Positions 20,024 through 32,459 of a DNA stretch of 64,000 bases are shown here, piece by piece. Each line of letters opens with the position of its first letter. Position 1 is the first letter of the stretch. The position numbers and the translations under genes are program-made. Source of the DNA: Stutzerimonas sp. S1 (lineage in GTDB: Bacteria; Pseudomonadota; Gammaproteobacteria; Pseudomonadales; Pseudomonadaceae); NCBI RefSeq assembly GCF_025966695.1, contig NZ_JAOEIY010000001.1:124001-188000 (forward strand), given 5' to 3'. The notes beneath the pieces were generated by a model. That model worked only from the letters and a program-made list of their open reading frames with translations. It was not told where the DNA came from and ran no database searches.

Positions 20024-20893
20024 ATGAACAAACGACAAACCCGCTCCTTCGCCGTCATTTCCACCGCCATCGCCGCAGTGGTCTTTCTCGGCCTCACGCT
20101 GGACAGCCACCGGCAGTTTCCCAAGCTGACCAACGCCGAGACGATCACCCCCGAGGTGACCCGCGGCAAGGACGTCTGGCACGCGAAGAACTGCATCAAC
20201 TGCCACACCCTGTTCGGCGAAGGCGCCTATTACGCGCCGGACCTGACGAAAATTTCCCAGCTGCGTGGCGCGCCCTACCTCACCGCCTTTCTCAAGGACC
20301 CTGGCAGGTTCTACGACGAGCAGCGCCATCGCCGGCTGATGCCCAACCAGAACCTCAGCGACGAGGAAATCGCCGCGCTGATCGCCTTCTTCGACTGGGT
20401 CGCCAACGTCGACAATCAGGGTTGGCCGCCGCGACCGATCCTGGTCACCGGCTCGTCGATCCCCGGTACCGATCTGACCCTCGCGCAGCAGGACGCTTCC
20501 GGACCGGGCAAGACCGATGCCGCGCTGCCACCGGGCGCGCGTCCGATCAGTGGCGCCGAGGATCCGATCGCCAAGGGCGAGGCGCTGTTCCGCACCGCCA
20601 GCCCGGCCTGCAACGCCTGCCATTCCATCGCGCCGGGGGTGAACCTGGCCGGGCCGACGCTGGCGGGCCTCGCCTCGCGGGCCGAACAGACGATGGCCTC
20701 GGCGGACTACAAGGGCAGCGCCGACAGTGTCGAGGCGTACATCCGCGAGTCCATCGTCGCGCCCAGCGCCTATCTGCATCCGGGCGACATGTATTCGGCG
20801 GGCGGCACCTCGTTCATGCCGAACACCTACGCCCAGTCGCTCACCGACGAACAGCTCGACCAACTGGTCGCGTACCTCGCGACCTTCAAATAA
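20024..20893 (+). CDS. norC: Nitric oxide reductase subunit C with an extra cytochrome c domain
   Basis: Membrane-anchored cytochrome c that feeds electrons to NorB. Residues 1-140 are an ordinary NorC: transmembrane anchor (about 8-26), QFPKLTNAE, haem motif CINCH at 57-61, GEGAYYAPDL, Met ligand candidate at 106 and a WPP end. After a linker rich in Pro, Gly and Ala (about 140-178) there is a second class I cytochrome c domain with CNACH at 196-200 and Met265 in FMPNTYA. Ordinary NorC is about 146-150 aa with one haem; this one is 289 aa with two. Found at the head of norCBQD. The fused domain could receive electrons from soluble donors. The NorC call is firm, the role of the second domain is inferred. 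Confidence 0.92.
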   Translation: MNKRQTRSFAVISTAIAAVVFLGLTLDSHRQFPKLTNAETITPEVTRGKDVWHAKNCINCHTLFGEGAYYAPDLTKISQLRGAPYLTAFLKDPGRFYDEQRHRRLMPNQNLSDEEIAALIAFFDWVANVDNQGWPPRPILVTGSSIPGTDLTLAQQDASGPGKTDAALPPGARPISGAEDPIAKGEALFRTASPACNACHSIAPGVNLAGPTLAGLASRAEQTMASADYKGSADSVEAYIRESIVAPSAYLHPGDMYSAGGTSFMPNTYAQSLTDEQLDQLVAYLATFK

Positions 20894-20935
20894 CAGCGGC
20901 TGCCGCCGCGGGACGACACTTGTAGAGGTCAGGCC

Positions 20936-22306
20936 ATGCGCTACCAATCACAGTCCGTCGCTTATTGGTATTTCGCCGTCGCCATGGTGCTGTTCGGCCT
21001 GCAACTGGTGTTCGGCCTGCTCTCGGCGGCGAAATACCTCGGCCCCGATCCGCTGCTGAACATCCTGCCGTTCGACGTCACCAAGGTGATCCACACCAAC
21101 CTGCTGATCGTCTGGGTGCTCACCGGCTTCATGGGCGCCACCTACTGGATGGTCCCGGACGAATCGCGCAGCGAGCTGCACAGCACCAAGCTGGCCTACA
21201 TCCAGCTTGGACTCTGGGTGGTGATGGGCGTCAGCGCGATCATCGGCTACCTGTTCCGCTACGGCACCGGCAACAAACTGCTGGAGCAGCCACTGCCGCA
21301 CAAGATCGTCATCGTGATCTGCATGCTGATATTCCTCTACAACATCGGCATGACGATCAAGAAGTCCGGGCGCTTCACCACCACCGAGGGCGTGCTGTTG
21401 CTCGGTCTGGCCAGCGCCGCGGTGCTCTACCTGCCTGCCCTGCTGCATTACGAGAACTACACGGTATCGATCTACTACCGCTGGTGGACCATCCACCTGT
21501 GGGTCGAAGGCGTGTGGGAGATGATCCAGGGCGGCTTCCTCGCCTACCTGCTGATCCGCCTGTCCGGCGCCGATCGCGAGGTGATGGAGAAGTGGCTGTA
21601 CGTGATCGTCGGGCTGGTGTTCATCGCCGGCATCCTCGGCACCGCGCACCACTACTACTGGGTCGGCGTACCCGGCTACTGGCTGCCGATCGGCGGCTTC
21701 TTCAGCGCGCTGGAGCCGGTGGCGCTGGTCGGCATGGCGATGTACGCCTACTACGCCATGCGCCGCTCGGGCCTGGCGCATCCGAACAAGCTGGCGCTGC
21801 ACTGGACGCTCGGCAGCGCTGTGTTCACCCTGTTCGGCGCGGGCCTGCTGGGCTTCGCCCACACCTTCCCCAGCGTCAACAAGTGGACCCACGGCACGCT
21901 GATCACCGCCATGCACGGCCACGCCGCGTTCTATGGTGCCTACGCGATGATCGTCATGGCGATGATCGTCTACGCCCTGCCGTTGCTGACCCGCGGCCGC
22001 GAAGAGGAAGGCGGCACCATCGGCTACTGGGCGTTCTGGCTGCAGCTGGCCGGCATGTTCGGCATGACCCTATCGTTCGCCACCGCCGGCATCGGCCAGG
22101 TCTACCTGGAGCGCATCCTCGGCATGGGCTATCTGGATACCCAGCTGAAGATCCAGATCCACTTCCTCATGCTGGTCGCCACCGCCTCGATCTTCGCCAC
22201 CGGTGTCGGCCTGTTCATCTATGACTTCTTCCGCCACCCGCGACGGGTCGAGGTCGAGACGGACGAGGTGCGGCCAACCAGCGCTCCCGCCCGGCACGTA
22301 CTGTGA
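20936..22306 (+). CDS. norB: Nitric oxide reductase subunit B (cNOR type)
   Basis: Catalytic membrane subunit reducing 2 NO to N2O. The 456-aa protein has about 12 membrane segments and a full ligand set by comparison with P. aeruginosa NorB: H53 and H329 (haem b), H327 (haem b3), H187, H238 and H239 (FeB), and the functional glutamates E191, E195 (HLWVEGVWE) and E260. The usual GTGHHY motif reads GTAHHYYW, and several loops differ from the classical Pseudomonas enzyme, suggesting a separate lineage. Its start lies 42 nt after norC. Confidence 0.95.
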   Translation: MRYQSQSVAYWYFAVAMVLFGLQLVFGLLSAAKYLGPDPLLNILPFDVTKVIHTNLLIVWVLTGFMGATYWMVPDESRSELHSTKLAYIQLGLWVVMGVSAIIGYLFRYGTGNKLLEQPLPHKIVIVICMLIFLYNIGMTIKKSGRFTTTEGVLLLGLASAAVLYLPALLHYENYTVSIYYRWWTIHLWVEGVWEMIQGGFLAYLLIRLSGADREVMEKWLYVIVGLVFIAGILGTAHHYYWVGVPGYWLPIGGFFSALEPVALVGMAMYAYYAMRRSGLAHPNKLALHWTLGSAVFTLFGAGLLGFAHTFPSVNKWTHGTLITAMHGHAAFYGAYAMIVMAMIVYALPLLTRGREEEGGTIGYWAFWLQLAGMFGMTLSFATAGIGQVYLERILGMGYLDTQLKIQIHFLMLVATASIFATGVGLFIYDFFRHPRRVEVETDEVRPTSAPARHVL

Positions 22307-23133
22307 CCGACATGAACGTCTCGCCCATGCCGCGCGGCGAACGCCTTCCGTTTGCGGCTGCCGAGCCCTGGTACCAGCCCTCCGGCGACGAGGTGCAGGT
22401 CTTCGAGCAATGCCACGCGCGCCAGCTGGCGGTGATGCTCAAAGGGCCGACCGGCTGTGGCAAGACACGCTTCGTCGAGCACATGGCCTGGCGCCTCGGC
22501 CGGCCGCTGGTCACCGTGTCCTGCCACGACGACATGACCGCCAGCGACCTGGTCGGGCGCTTCCTCATCGGCGCCGACGGCACGCGCTGGATCGACGGCC
22601 CGCTGACCCGCGCGGTGCGCGAGGGCGCCATCTGTTACCTCGACGAAGTGGTCGAGGCGCGCCAGGACACCATCGTCGTGCTGCATCCACTGACCGACTA
22701 CCGGCGCATCCTGCCGCTGGACAAGACCGGCGAAACCCTCGAGGCGGCGCCGGGTTTCCAGCTGGTGGTGTCCTACAACCCGGGCTACCAGCGCATGCTC
22801 AAGGACCTCAAGCCCAGTACCCGGCAGCGCTTCGTCGCGCTGGAGTTCGACTTCCCCGAAGCCGAGCGCGAGGCCGCCATCGTCGAGCGCGAAGGCGCTA
22901 TCGATTCGCCCACCGCGCGCGCACTGGTCAGCCTCGCCGGGCGCCTGCGCGCGTTGCAGGATCGCGGATTGGCGGAGCTGCCCAGCACCCGCCTGCTGAT
23001 TGCCACGGCGCGCCTGATCGGCAGCGGCGTCGCGTTGCGCAGCGCCTGCAACGTCGCGCTGATCGCCCCGCTGTCGGACGACCCCGCGCTGGTCGGCGCC
23101 ATGCGCGAGCTGGTCGATCTAACGTTCGTCTGA
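22303..23133 (+). CDS. norQ: NorQ, MoxR-type AAA ATPase for NOR activation
   Basis: A 276-aa MoxR-family ATPase that works with NorD to insert non-haem iron (FeB) into NorB. Walker A is GPTGCGKT, Walker B is ICYLDEVVEA, and sensor 1 lies in VVSYNPGYQ. The GTG start at 22303 overlaps the norB stop; an in-frame ATG at 22312 is the alternative. It resembles NirQ, but it lies inside the nor operon, whereas in P. aeruginosa and classical P. stutzeri nirQ lies away from norCBD. Confidence 0.9.
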   Translation: MTDMNVSPMPRGERLPFAAAEPWYQPSGDEVQVFEQCHARQLAVMLKGPTGCGKTRFVEHMAWRLGRPLVTVSCHDDMTASDLVGRFLIGADGTRWIDGPLTRAVREGAICYLDEVVEARQDTIVVLHPLTDYRRILPLDKTGETLEAAPGFQLVVSYNPGYQRMLKDLKPSTRQRFVALEFDFPEAEREAAIVEREGAIDSPTARALVSLAGRLRALQDRGLAELPSTRLLIATARLIGSGVALRSACNVALIAPLSDDPALVGAMRELVDLTFV

Positions 23134-25145
23134 TGGCCGAAGCCGAAGACGTCGTCACCGACGTTGCCCGCCATGCCACCGTTTACGTTCAGGCGCTCTG
23201 GCGCCGACGGCGCGAATCGGCGACCCCGGCATTGCCGACCCTGACCGACCTCGCCGACCACCTCGACCTGCTGCTGCATGCCAGCCTCGGCCAACGCTTC
23301 ACGCTGCGCGCGGCGCAGCCGCCGGCACCACCGACACTGCTGGAGAAACTGTTCCGCCGCGTCGAGGCGCCCTATCCGCAGCACGCCGTGCCGGCCACCG
23401 ATGGCCGCACGATCTGGCTGCCGGCGCGCCTGGATGCGGTCGATCCGGTCGGCGCACGCACGCTGTATCGCACCCTCGCCCTGCAACAGGCGATGCGCGC
23501 GCGGCGGGGTGCAGCGGCGCTTGTGCAATGCATCGACTCACCGTTGCAGCGCAGCCTGTTCCTGCTGCTCGAAGCCTGGGCGGCGGATACGCAACTGATC
23601 GCGCAGCTGCCGGGCCTGCACGCCGCCATACAGCAGCAGCGCAGCCAGATGCTGGCCGCGCGGCCACCGCTGGCCCGCTTCAGTGCCGCACGCCAGCCGC
23701 TGGAAGCATTCCTGCGCCGATTGCTGCAGTCGCACAGCGACGCGGCGCCCGACGAACTGCCGGCGAATTTCGACAGCCATCAGGCGTTGCAGCTGGCAAC
23801 ACGCCTGGCGGCCCGGCTCTATCCACACGGCGAACCGGCCGGCGCCGCACTGCTGCCGGACCTGTGGACAGGCGAGCCGCGTGCACCGTCCCGCCCGGAT
23901 GCGCTCGATGCCACGGCGGCCGCACCGGACCCCGCCGCCGCCCCACCGCGCAGCGCTCGCCTGCCGCGCCGGCCGCAGGTACGCGAGCCTGCCGATGACG
24001 AGGACGATGACACGCAGCCGGGCGTCTGGATGGTGCAGCCCTCGCCTCCGCTGGAACACGCCGAGGACCCGCTCGGCATGCAGCGTCCCAGTGATCGCGA
24101 CGACGCGACCGCGGCCGAGGACTTCGCCGACTCGCTCAGCGAGCTCAACGAGGCGCGACTGGTGGTCAGCTCCGGCAGCCCGAAGGAAGTCCTGCTGTCC
24201 GACGACCCACCCGAGCCGCGCGCGCGCTTCAGCCGCGACACGCCGAACGCCACCGCCGCCCTGCGCTACCCGGAGTGGGACTACCGCAGCCGCAGCTACC
24301 GCCATCCGGGCACGCAGGTGTTGCTGTTGCCGGCAGAGCCCGGACCGCAACAGTGGATCAAGCAGACGCTCGAGCGTCATCGCAGCATGCTGGCGACCAT
24401 CCGCCGCCAGTTCGAGCAGCTCAGCGCACGGCGTCTGCGTCTGCGCCGCCAGCTGGACGGCGACGAGGTGGATCTGGACGCCTACCTCGACGGGCTCGCC
24501 GAAGCCCGCGCCGGACTGAGCATGCCGCAAGCGCTTTACCGGACCCAACGCATGCAGCAACGCGATCTGGCAATCATGCTGCTGGTGGATGCCAGTGGCT
24601 CCACCGATGGCTGGCTGAGCAACAACCGCCGGGTGATCGACGTCGAGCGCGAGGCACTGCTGCTGGTCTGCCTGGCACTCGACGGGCTCGGCGAGCCCTA
24701 CAGCGTGCAGAGCTTTTCCGGTCAGGGACCGAACGCGGTGACGGTGCGCAGCCTCAAGGGCTTCGGCGAGCGCTACGGCGAAAGCGTCGGCCGGCGCATT
24801 GCCGGGCTGGAGCCGGAACACTACACCCGTGCTGGCACCGCCATCCGCCACGCCAGCAGCCTGCTGATGCAGCAGCCGGCGACGCACCGGCTGCTGTTGC
24901 TGCTCTCCGACGGCAAACCCAACGATGTCGACGAATACGAAGGCCGCTATGGTGTCGAGGACCTGCGCCAGTCGATCACCGAGGCACGGCTGCAGGGCAT
25001 CCGGCCGTTCTGCCTGACCATCGACCGCCAGGCCGCCAGCTACCTGCCGGCCGTGTTCGGCGTGCACCAGTACGCCCTGCTGCCCAAGCCGGAGCTGCTG
25101 CCCCGCGTGCTGCTGGACTGGCTCAGGCGACTGATCGCCGCCTGA
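23133..25145 (+). CDS. norD: NorD, VWA-domain NOR activation protein
   Basis: Partner of NorQ in FeB loading of NorB. The 670-aa protein has an alanine/proline-rich N-terminal half with an acidic region around residues 290-300 and a C-terminal von Willebrand A domain with MIDAS motif LLVDASGSTDGW near residue 490. The start ATG overlaps the norQ stop (TGATG). The reading frame is open upstream into norQ, but that part is antisense-like composition and not NorD. It ends the norCBQD operon, with a hairpin after it. Confidence 0.92.
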   Translation: MAEAEDVVTDVARHATVYVQALWRRRRESATPALPTLTDLADHLDLLLHASLGQRFTLRAAQPPAPPTLLEKLFRRVEAPYPQHAVPATDGRTIWLPARLDAVDPVGARTLYRTLALQQAMRARRGAAALVQCIDSPLQRSLFLLLEAWAADTQLIAQLPGLHAAIQQQRSQMLAARPPLARFSAARQPLEAFLRRLLQSHSDAAPDELPANFDSHQALQLATRLAARLYPHGEPAGAALLPDLWTGEPRAPSRPDALDATAAAPDPAAAPPRSARLPRRPQVREPADDEDDDTQPGVWMVQPSPPLEHAEDPLGMQRPSDRDDATAAEDFADSLSELNEARLVVSSGSPKEVLLSDDPPEPRARFSRDTPNATAALRYPEWDYRSRSYRHPGTQVLLLPAEPGPQQWIKQTLERHRSMLATIRRQFEQLSARRLRLRRQLDGDEVDLDAYLDGLAEARAGLSMPQALYRTQRMQQRDLAIMLLVDASGSTDGWLSNNRRVIDVEREALLLVCLALDGLGEPYSVQSFSGQGPNAVTVRSLKGFGERYGESVGRRIAGLEPEHYTRAGTAIRHASSLLMQQPATHRLLLLLSDGKPNDVDEYEGRYGVEDLRQSITEARLQGIRPFCLTIDRQAASYLPAVFGVHQYALLPKPELLPRVLLDWLRRLIAA

Positions 25146-25161
25146 GCGGCGCCAAAACGAA

Positions 25162-25185
25162 AACGCCCTGCAGGTGCAGGGCGTT
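25162..25185. terminator. Bidirectional hairpin between norD and mscL
   Basis: An 11-bp perfect inverted repeat AACGCCCTGCA / TGCAGGGCGTT with a 2-nt loop, lying between the convergent stops of norD and mscL. It is flanked by a short A run on the left, so it suits mscL termination slightly better. Confidence 0.7.
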
Positions 25186-25203
25186 CGGTCAGCGCGAATA
25201 CGC

Positions 25204-25620
25204 TCAGGGCTGGTTGCGGTTCTGCTCACGCAGCAGGTCGCGAATCTCGGTCAGCAGCAGCTCTTCCTTGGTCGGCGCCGGCGGGGCCGCGGGCGCCTCG
25301 GCCTCCTTGCGCCGCAGCGAGTTCATCGCCTTGATGGCAATGAAGATGGCAAAGGCGACAATCAGGAAATCCACTACCGTCTGGATGAACGCACCGTAAC
25401 GCAGCAGCACGGCCGGCGCCTCGCCGACTGCCTCCTTGAGGACGATCGCCAGGTCGGAGAAATCCACACCACCGATCAGCAAGCCCAGCGGCGGCATGAT
25501 CACGCCGTCGACGAACGCAGAGACGATCTTGCCGAAAGCGGCACCGATGATGATACCTACGGCCATGTCGATGACATTGCCGCGCATGGCGAACGCCTTG
25601 AATTCGCTGATGAGGCTCAT
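25204..25620 (-). CDS. mscL: Large-conductance mechanosensitive channel
   Basis: Inner-membrane pressure-release channel opening on hypo-osmotic shock. The 138-aa product begins [34 protein letters not shown], the strongly conserved N-terminal helix and TM1, followed by TM2 (about residues 78-100) and a charged C-terminal bundle ending LLREQNRN. The open frame continues to 25779, but the MscL start is at 25620. Confidence 0.97.
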   Translation of the reverse strand: MSLISEFKAFAMRGNVIDMAVGIIIGAAFGKIVSAFVDGVIMPPLGLLIGGVDFSDLAIVLKEAVGEAPAVLLRYGAFIQTVVDFLIVAFAIFIAIKAMNSLRRKEAEAPAAPPAPTKEELLLTEIRDLLREQNRNQP

Positions 25621-25839
25621 AGAAAAGTCCTTAGCTGATGATGAAATGTCACTGCACCCGCCGCTCCAACAACGGCCGAGACCCGAAGTAGAGCATAGGC
25701 GGCCCAGGGGCTGCCGACCAGCACGACGCGGGTTTGTCGGGGCGACGTGCGCGGATAGCGATCGCTTGATCGCCGTCAACCGGGTAAATCGAGCACGACG
25801 CTAAGGTAGCGCTTCCCCTGAACATCCCGGAGCAGCTCC

Positions 25840-26109
25840 ATGCACGTTGAACATCACCCACTGGTCAAGGATTTCCCTGAAAAGCGCGAGCAGCTGCAGA
25901 AACTGCGTCAGGAAGACCCGGCCTTCGCCCGCAAGGCGGAAGAATACGAAGCCCTGGACAAGCGCATCTGCCGCGTCGAAGACGGCGTCGAAACCCTCGA
26001 CGAGGCCGCGCTGAACGCCCTCAAGCTGGAGCGTGTGAACCTGAAGGACGACATCGCCCGCGACCTCAAGCGCGCCGGTGGCAGCTGCTGCGGCGGCTGC
26101 TGCGGCTGA
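25840..26109 (+). CDS. ydcH: YdcH family (DUF465) protein
   Basis: An 89-aa helical protein of the DUF465/YdcH family. HHPLVKDFPEKREQLQKLRQ and DKRICRVEDGVE match the family pattern; function unknown. The C-terminus ends in a cysteine/glycine cluster (SCCGGCCG), which might bind metal; this tail is an oddity relative to the shorter E. coli member. A terminator follows at once. Confidence 0.85.
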   Translation: MHVEHHPLVKDFPEKREQLQKLRQEDPAFARKAEEYEALDKRICRVEDGVETLDEAALNALKLERVNLKDDIARDLKRAGGSCCGGCCG

Positions 26110-26128
26110 AGCCCGGCCAACTGACGAT

Positions 26129-26153
26129 AAAGCCCGCAACTGCGGGCTTTTTT
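26129..26153 (+). terminator. Terminator after ydcH
   Basis: A 10-bp stem AAAGCCCGCA / TGCGGGCTTT with a 2-nt loop followed by T3, between convergent ydcH and the CopD-like gene. Probably acts on both strands. Confidence 0.85.
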
Positions 26154-26182
26154 CGTTCGGGGCGGTCGCTTGGCCCAGCCCG

Positions 26183-26617
26183 CTAGAACAACCCGCCGAA
26201 CCTGAACCCGGCGCCAACCCAGACGAACGCCACCGCCGTTAGGGTGATCAGCACGATATGCGCCCCCAATTGTGGCAACCGCTGCGCGTCAAGCTTGGGG
26301 ATCAGCGCCAGCCGCGCATGCACACCCAGCGCCGCGGTCAGCCCGAGCAGCACCAGCTTGGCCTGGATCAGCTGCGCCGCTGGCGTCGCGCCGAACCACT
26401 GCGCATGCGGCAACCACAGACTGGCCATCCACAAGCCGGTGACGATCTGGATCAGCAGCGCGGGAATGCCGATGCGCTCGTAGATCTGCTCGAAGTTGCG
26501 CACCGGCTGCGGGTCGCGCTGGCGCAGCGCCTTGGGCAACACGCCGAACAGCAGCACCAGATGACCACCGACCCAGACGCTGGCGCCCAACAGGTGCAGA
26601 AACAACAAATGACGCAT
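26183..26617 (-). CDS. CopD-family membrane protein
   Basis: A 144-aa integral membrane protein with four hydrophobic segments. It shows conserved histidines in HLLFLHLLGASVWVGGH and in HAQWFG, HARLALIP and GAHIVL, the pattern of the CopD superfamily (copper import or haem-binding membrane proteins). The ATG at 26617 has a GGAG 8 nt upstream, better than the GTG at 26626. It is divergent from radA, the same arrangement as next to P. aeruginosa radA (PA4609). Metal role inferred from family only. Confidence 0.75.
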   Translation of the reverse strand: MRHLLFLHLLGASVWVGGHLVLLFGVLPKALRQRDPQPVRNFEQIYERIGIPALLIQIVTGLWMASLWLPHAQWFGATPAAQLIQAKLVLLGLTAALGVHARLALIPKLDAQRLPQLGAHIVLITLTAVAFVWVGAGFRFGGLF

Positions 26618-26733
26618 GGCGCTCACTCCCGTTCGATTTGTTTACAGTCTGGCGGCTCGTGCGCCGCTTGTGGCTGATGGCAATCAAGTCAGCCGTTATC
26701 ATGCGGCTCCATTTGCCCGACGCGGAGTTTCCC

Positions 26734-28095
<1,362 letters not shown>

Positions 28096-28098
28096 CCG

Positions 28099-28467
28099 CT
28101 AAAAACCGCCCAGCGCCGCCAGCTCGCGCTCCAGCAACGTCTCGTCGCCGAGGTTGAGCTCGACCAGACGGCGCAGATGGGCGATCGAATCAAGGTCGAT
28201 GTGCTGGCAGACGAAGCCGATCAATTCGCCCTCCTCATGGGCCATCGTCACCTCCATGCGCACCTCAGCATCATCGGACAGGCGCACCCGCGCCTCGAAC
28301 GCTCGCGCGGCGTCGGCATCCCACGCCAGCGGCCGACGCACCAGCAGGCCCTTGAGCGACAGGTCATGCAGCTCGACCGCCCAACGGCGCGTACCCTGCG
28401 CCAGTTCGGTGGCAGCATCGAACTCGATGCGCTGGAAGCGCCGACGGTTGCTGGGGGTATCAGTCAT
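28099..28467 (-). CDS. mapZ: PilZ-domain c-di-GMP receptor, MapZ-like
   Basis: A 122-aa single PilZ domain protein. The c-di-GMP contacts are present: RRRFQR near the N-terminus (RxxxR) and DLSLKG (D/N-x-S-x-x-G) around residue 38. In P. aeruginosa the protein at the same place next to radA (PA4608, MapZ) inhibits the chemotaxis methyltransferase CheR1 and alters flagellar switching. That role is inferred here from synteny and motifs. It converges with radA, 3 nt apart. Confidence 0.87.
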   Translation of the reverse strand: MTDTPSNRRRFQRIEFDAATELAQGTRRWAVELHDLSLKGLLVRRPLAWDADAARAFEARVRLSDDAEVRMEVTMAHEEGELIGFVCQHIDLDSIAHLRRLVELNLGDETLLERELAALGGF

Positions 28468-28523
28468 CAGAATCACTCCGCAAAGCCTGTAATCACTATA
28501 GACAGCAGTGTCCGGCTGCGCCG

Positions 28524-28985
28524 TCACACCCAGCGGCGCACGCGCCGGCAATAGCGACGGTAATCGTCACCGAACAGTTCGGTCAGCAACCGCTCCTCGT
28601 GCACGATCACGCCGCGCTGCATGCTGTAGATCAGCACCGGCAGCAGCAGCCACGGCCACAGCGTGCCCCACAGCAACGCAATGCCGGCGTAGATCAGGCT
28701 GTCGGCCAGATAGATCGGGTTGCGCGAGACGCGAAACGGCCCCTCTTCCAGCAACCGCGCGGGTTTGCCATAGGGATTGACCGTGGTCCTGCGCCAGAGC
28801 ATCAGCAACCCGGCCCAGAGCATCAGCAGCACCCCGGCATCGATCAGCCCCCAGCCGAAATAGTCCGTCCAGAGATTGCGCGGTAGCCCGAGCGGCAGCA
28901 GCGCATCGAGTGCCCATGCTGCGGCAAGGAACAGCAGATAGATGACTGGTGGCGGCAGAATCACGCCGGTGGCGCGTTTGAACAT
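28524..28985 (-). CDS. Isoprenylcysteine/phospholipid methyltransferase-family membrane protein
   Basis: A 153-aa membrane protein with four or five hydrophobic segments. The C-terminal half has the ICMT/PEMT signature: [15 protein letters not shown], then [24 protein letters not shown], which forms the SAM-binding end. The ATG at 28985 is chosen over 29006. Substrate unknown; in bacteria members methylate lipids or are uncharacterised. Confidence 0.75.
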   Translation of the reverse strand: MFKRATGVILPPPVIYLLFLAAAWALDALLPLGLPRNLWTDYFGWGLIDAGVLLMLWAGLLMLWRRTTVNPYGKPARLLEEGPFRVSRNPIYLADSLIYAGIALLWGTLWPWLLLPVLIYSMQRGVIVHEERLLTELFGDDYRRYCRRVRRWV

Positions 28986-29079
28986 GAGAGAACTCCCAAC
29001 GGGCAAGCTGCTGAAGTCTACCGTTTGTCACCGTCGACGCGACGACCGCGGTCAAGACGGCGGGCCGCTGGCCCCAGAT

Positions 29080-29111
29080 AGCAAAAAGCCCGCTTGCGCG
29101 GGCTTTTTGCT
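29080..29111. terminator. Bidirectional terminator downstream of glyA
   Basis: A 14-bp perfect stem AGCAAAAAGCCCGC / GCGGGCTTTTTGCT with a 4-nt loop, 16 nt past the glyA stop (minus strand). The T-rich arms on both strands make it functional in either direction. Confidence 0.92.
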
Positions 29112-29126
29112 ACAGCGGCTGAGGCC

Positions 29127-30380
29127 TTAGTTGCCGTAGACCGGGAACTTGGCGCAGACGGCCTGGACCTTGGCGCGCACCGCATCGACCACGGACTCGT
29201 CGCCCATCTTGTCGAGAATGTCGCAGATCCAGCCGGCCAGCTCGCGGCACTCGGCTTCCTTGAAGCCGCGGGTGGTCACGGCCGGGGTGCCGATGCGCAG
29301 GCCGGAGGTGACGAACGGCGAGCGCGGGTCATTCGGTACGCTGTTCTTGTTCACGGTGATGAAGGCGCGACCGAGAGCGGCATCCGCGTCCTTGCCGGTG
29401 ATGTCCTGCTTGATCAGGGACAGCAGGAACAGGTGGTTCTGCGTGCCGCCGGACACCACGTCGAAGCCGCGCTGGATGAATACTTCGGCCATCGCCTGGG
29501 AGTTCTTCACCACTTGTTGCTGGTAAGCCTTGAACTCAGGCTGCAGAGCTTCCTTGAAACACACAGCCTTGGCGGCGATCACGTGCTCCAGCGGGCCGCC
29601 CTGGGCGCCCGGGAACACGGCGGAGTTCAGCTTCTTCTCAATCTCCTCGTTCTTCTTGGCCAGGATCAGGCCGCCGCGCGGGCCGCGCAGGGTCTTGTGG
29701 GTGGTGGTGGTAACGACGTCGGCGAACGGTACCGGGTTCGGGTAAACGCCGGCAGCAACCAGACCGGCGACGTGCGCCATGTCGACGAAGAGATACGCAC
29801 CGACCTTGTCGGCGATTTCACGGAAACGGGCGAAATCCAGCACCTGCGAGTAGGCGGAGAAGCCGGCAACGATCATCTTCGGCTTGTGCTCGACGGCCAG
29901 ACGCTCGACTTCGTCGTAGTCGATCAGGCCCTGATCGTTGATGCCGTACTGCACGGCGTTGTACAGCTTGCCGGACGAGGACACGCTGGCGCCGTGGGTC
30001 AGGTGACCACCGTGGGCCAGGCTCATGCCGAGGATGGTGTCACCGGCACTGAGCAGCGCCAGGTAGACCGCAGCGTTGGCCTGGGAACCGGCGTGCGGCT
30101 GGACGTTGGCATAGTCGGCGCCGAACAGCTCCTTGGCGCGATCGATGGCCAGCTGCTCGACCACGTCGACGTATTCGCAACCGCCGTAGTAGCGCTTGCC
30201 CGGGTAGCCTTCGGCGTACTTGTTGGTCAGCACGCTGCCCTGGGCTTCCATCACCGCCGGGCTGGTGTAGTTCTCCGAGGCGATCAGCTCGATGTGGTCT
30301 TCCTGACGCTTGGCTTCCTGCTGCATGGCAGCGAAGAGTTCGGCGTCGAAGCGTTCGATGGTCAAGTCACGGCTGAACAT
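29127..30380 (-). CDS. glyA: Serine hydroxymethyltransferase
   Basis: PLP enzyme interconverting serine and glycine with tetrahydrofolate as one-carbon acceptor. The 417-aa protein contains the PLP lysine in [14 protein letters not shown] and the N-terminal [15 protein letters not shown] block. Normal length. It has its own promoter region, divergent from ettA, and a strong terminator. Confidence 0.98.
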   Translation of the reverse strand: MFSRDLTIERFDAELFAAMQQEAKRQEDHIELIASENYTSPAVMEAQGSVLTNKYAEGYPGKRYYGGCEYVDVVEQLAIDRAKELFGADYANVQPHAGSQANAAVYLALLSAGDTILGMSLAHGGHLTHGASVSSSGKLYNAVQYGINDQGLIDYDEVERLAVEHKPKMIVAGFSAYSQVLDFARFREIADKVGAYLFVDMAHVAGLVAAGVYPNPVPFADVVTTTTHKTLRGPRGGLILAKKNEEIEKKLNSAVFPGAQGGPLEHVIAAKAVCFKEALQPEFKAYQQQVVKNSQAMAEVFIQRGFDVVSGGTQNHLFLLSLIKQDITGKDADAALGRAFITVNKNSVPNDPRSPFVTSGLRIGTPAVTTRGFKEAECRELAGWICDILDKMGDESVVDAVRAKVQAVCAKFPVYGN

Positions 30381-30632
30381 GGCAGTCCTCTGAGGTCAGC
30401 TGGCGGTAAAAAAGAGAGGCGCGGATTCTACCTCAATCCACCGCCCCGCGGGTATGAGCGATAGTCATGCACAAGATGAGCGCCGGCGCCGCCGACCGCC
30501 GCTGCCATCGGCCGCCACGGTTTGCCCTGACCGGTGCATTCGGGTAGCTTTACGCCTTTTAAGTGCGCCTCGGTTCCTGCCATTCGGCGCCCAGGTTCGA
30601 CTCCTTCACCACCGTCACGGGCATTCGTTTCC

Positions 30633-32300
<1,668 letters not shown>

Positions 32301-32309
32301 TGGTGCATG

Positions 32310-32333
32310 ACGGAGCCGCAAGGCTCCGTTTTA
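32310..32333 (+). terminator. Terminator after ettA
   Basis: An 8-bp stem ACGGAGCC / GGCTCCGT with GCAA loop, followed by TTTTA. It is 10 nt after the ettA stop and separates it from siaA. Confidence 0.88.
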
Positions 32334-32459
32334 GTATATGGATGGCAAACCGCCACTGGTGATCGATCGCTCGATGCCGGATAATCGCCGCCGCCAAGCA
32401 CCAACAGCAACATTTTGACACCTCATCGCAATGATCACGGACGAACGAAGGAACCCCAC

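Noticed and set aside
22203..23132. Extension of the norD frame upstream through norQ
   Set aside because: The NorD start is the ATG overlapping the norQ stop; the 310 upstream residues are an out-of-frame reading of norB/norQ.
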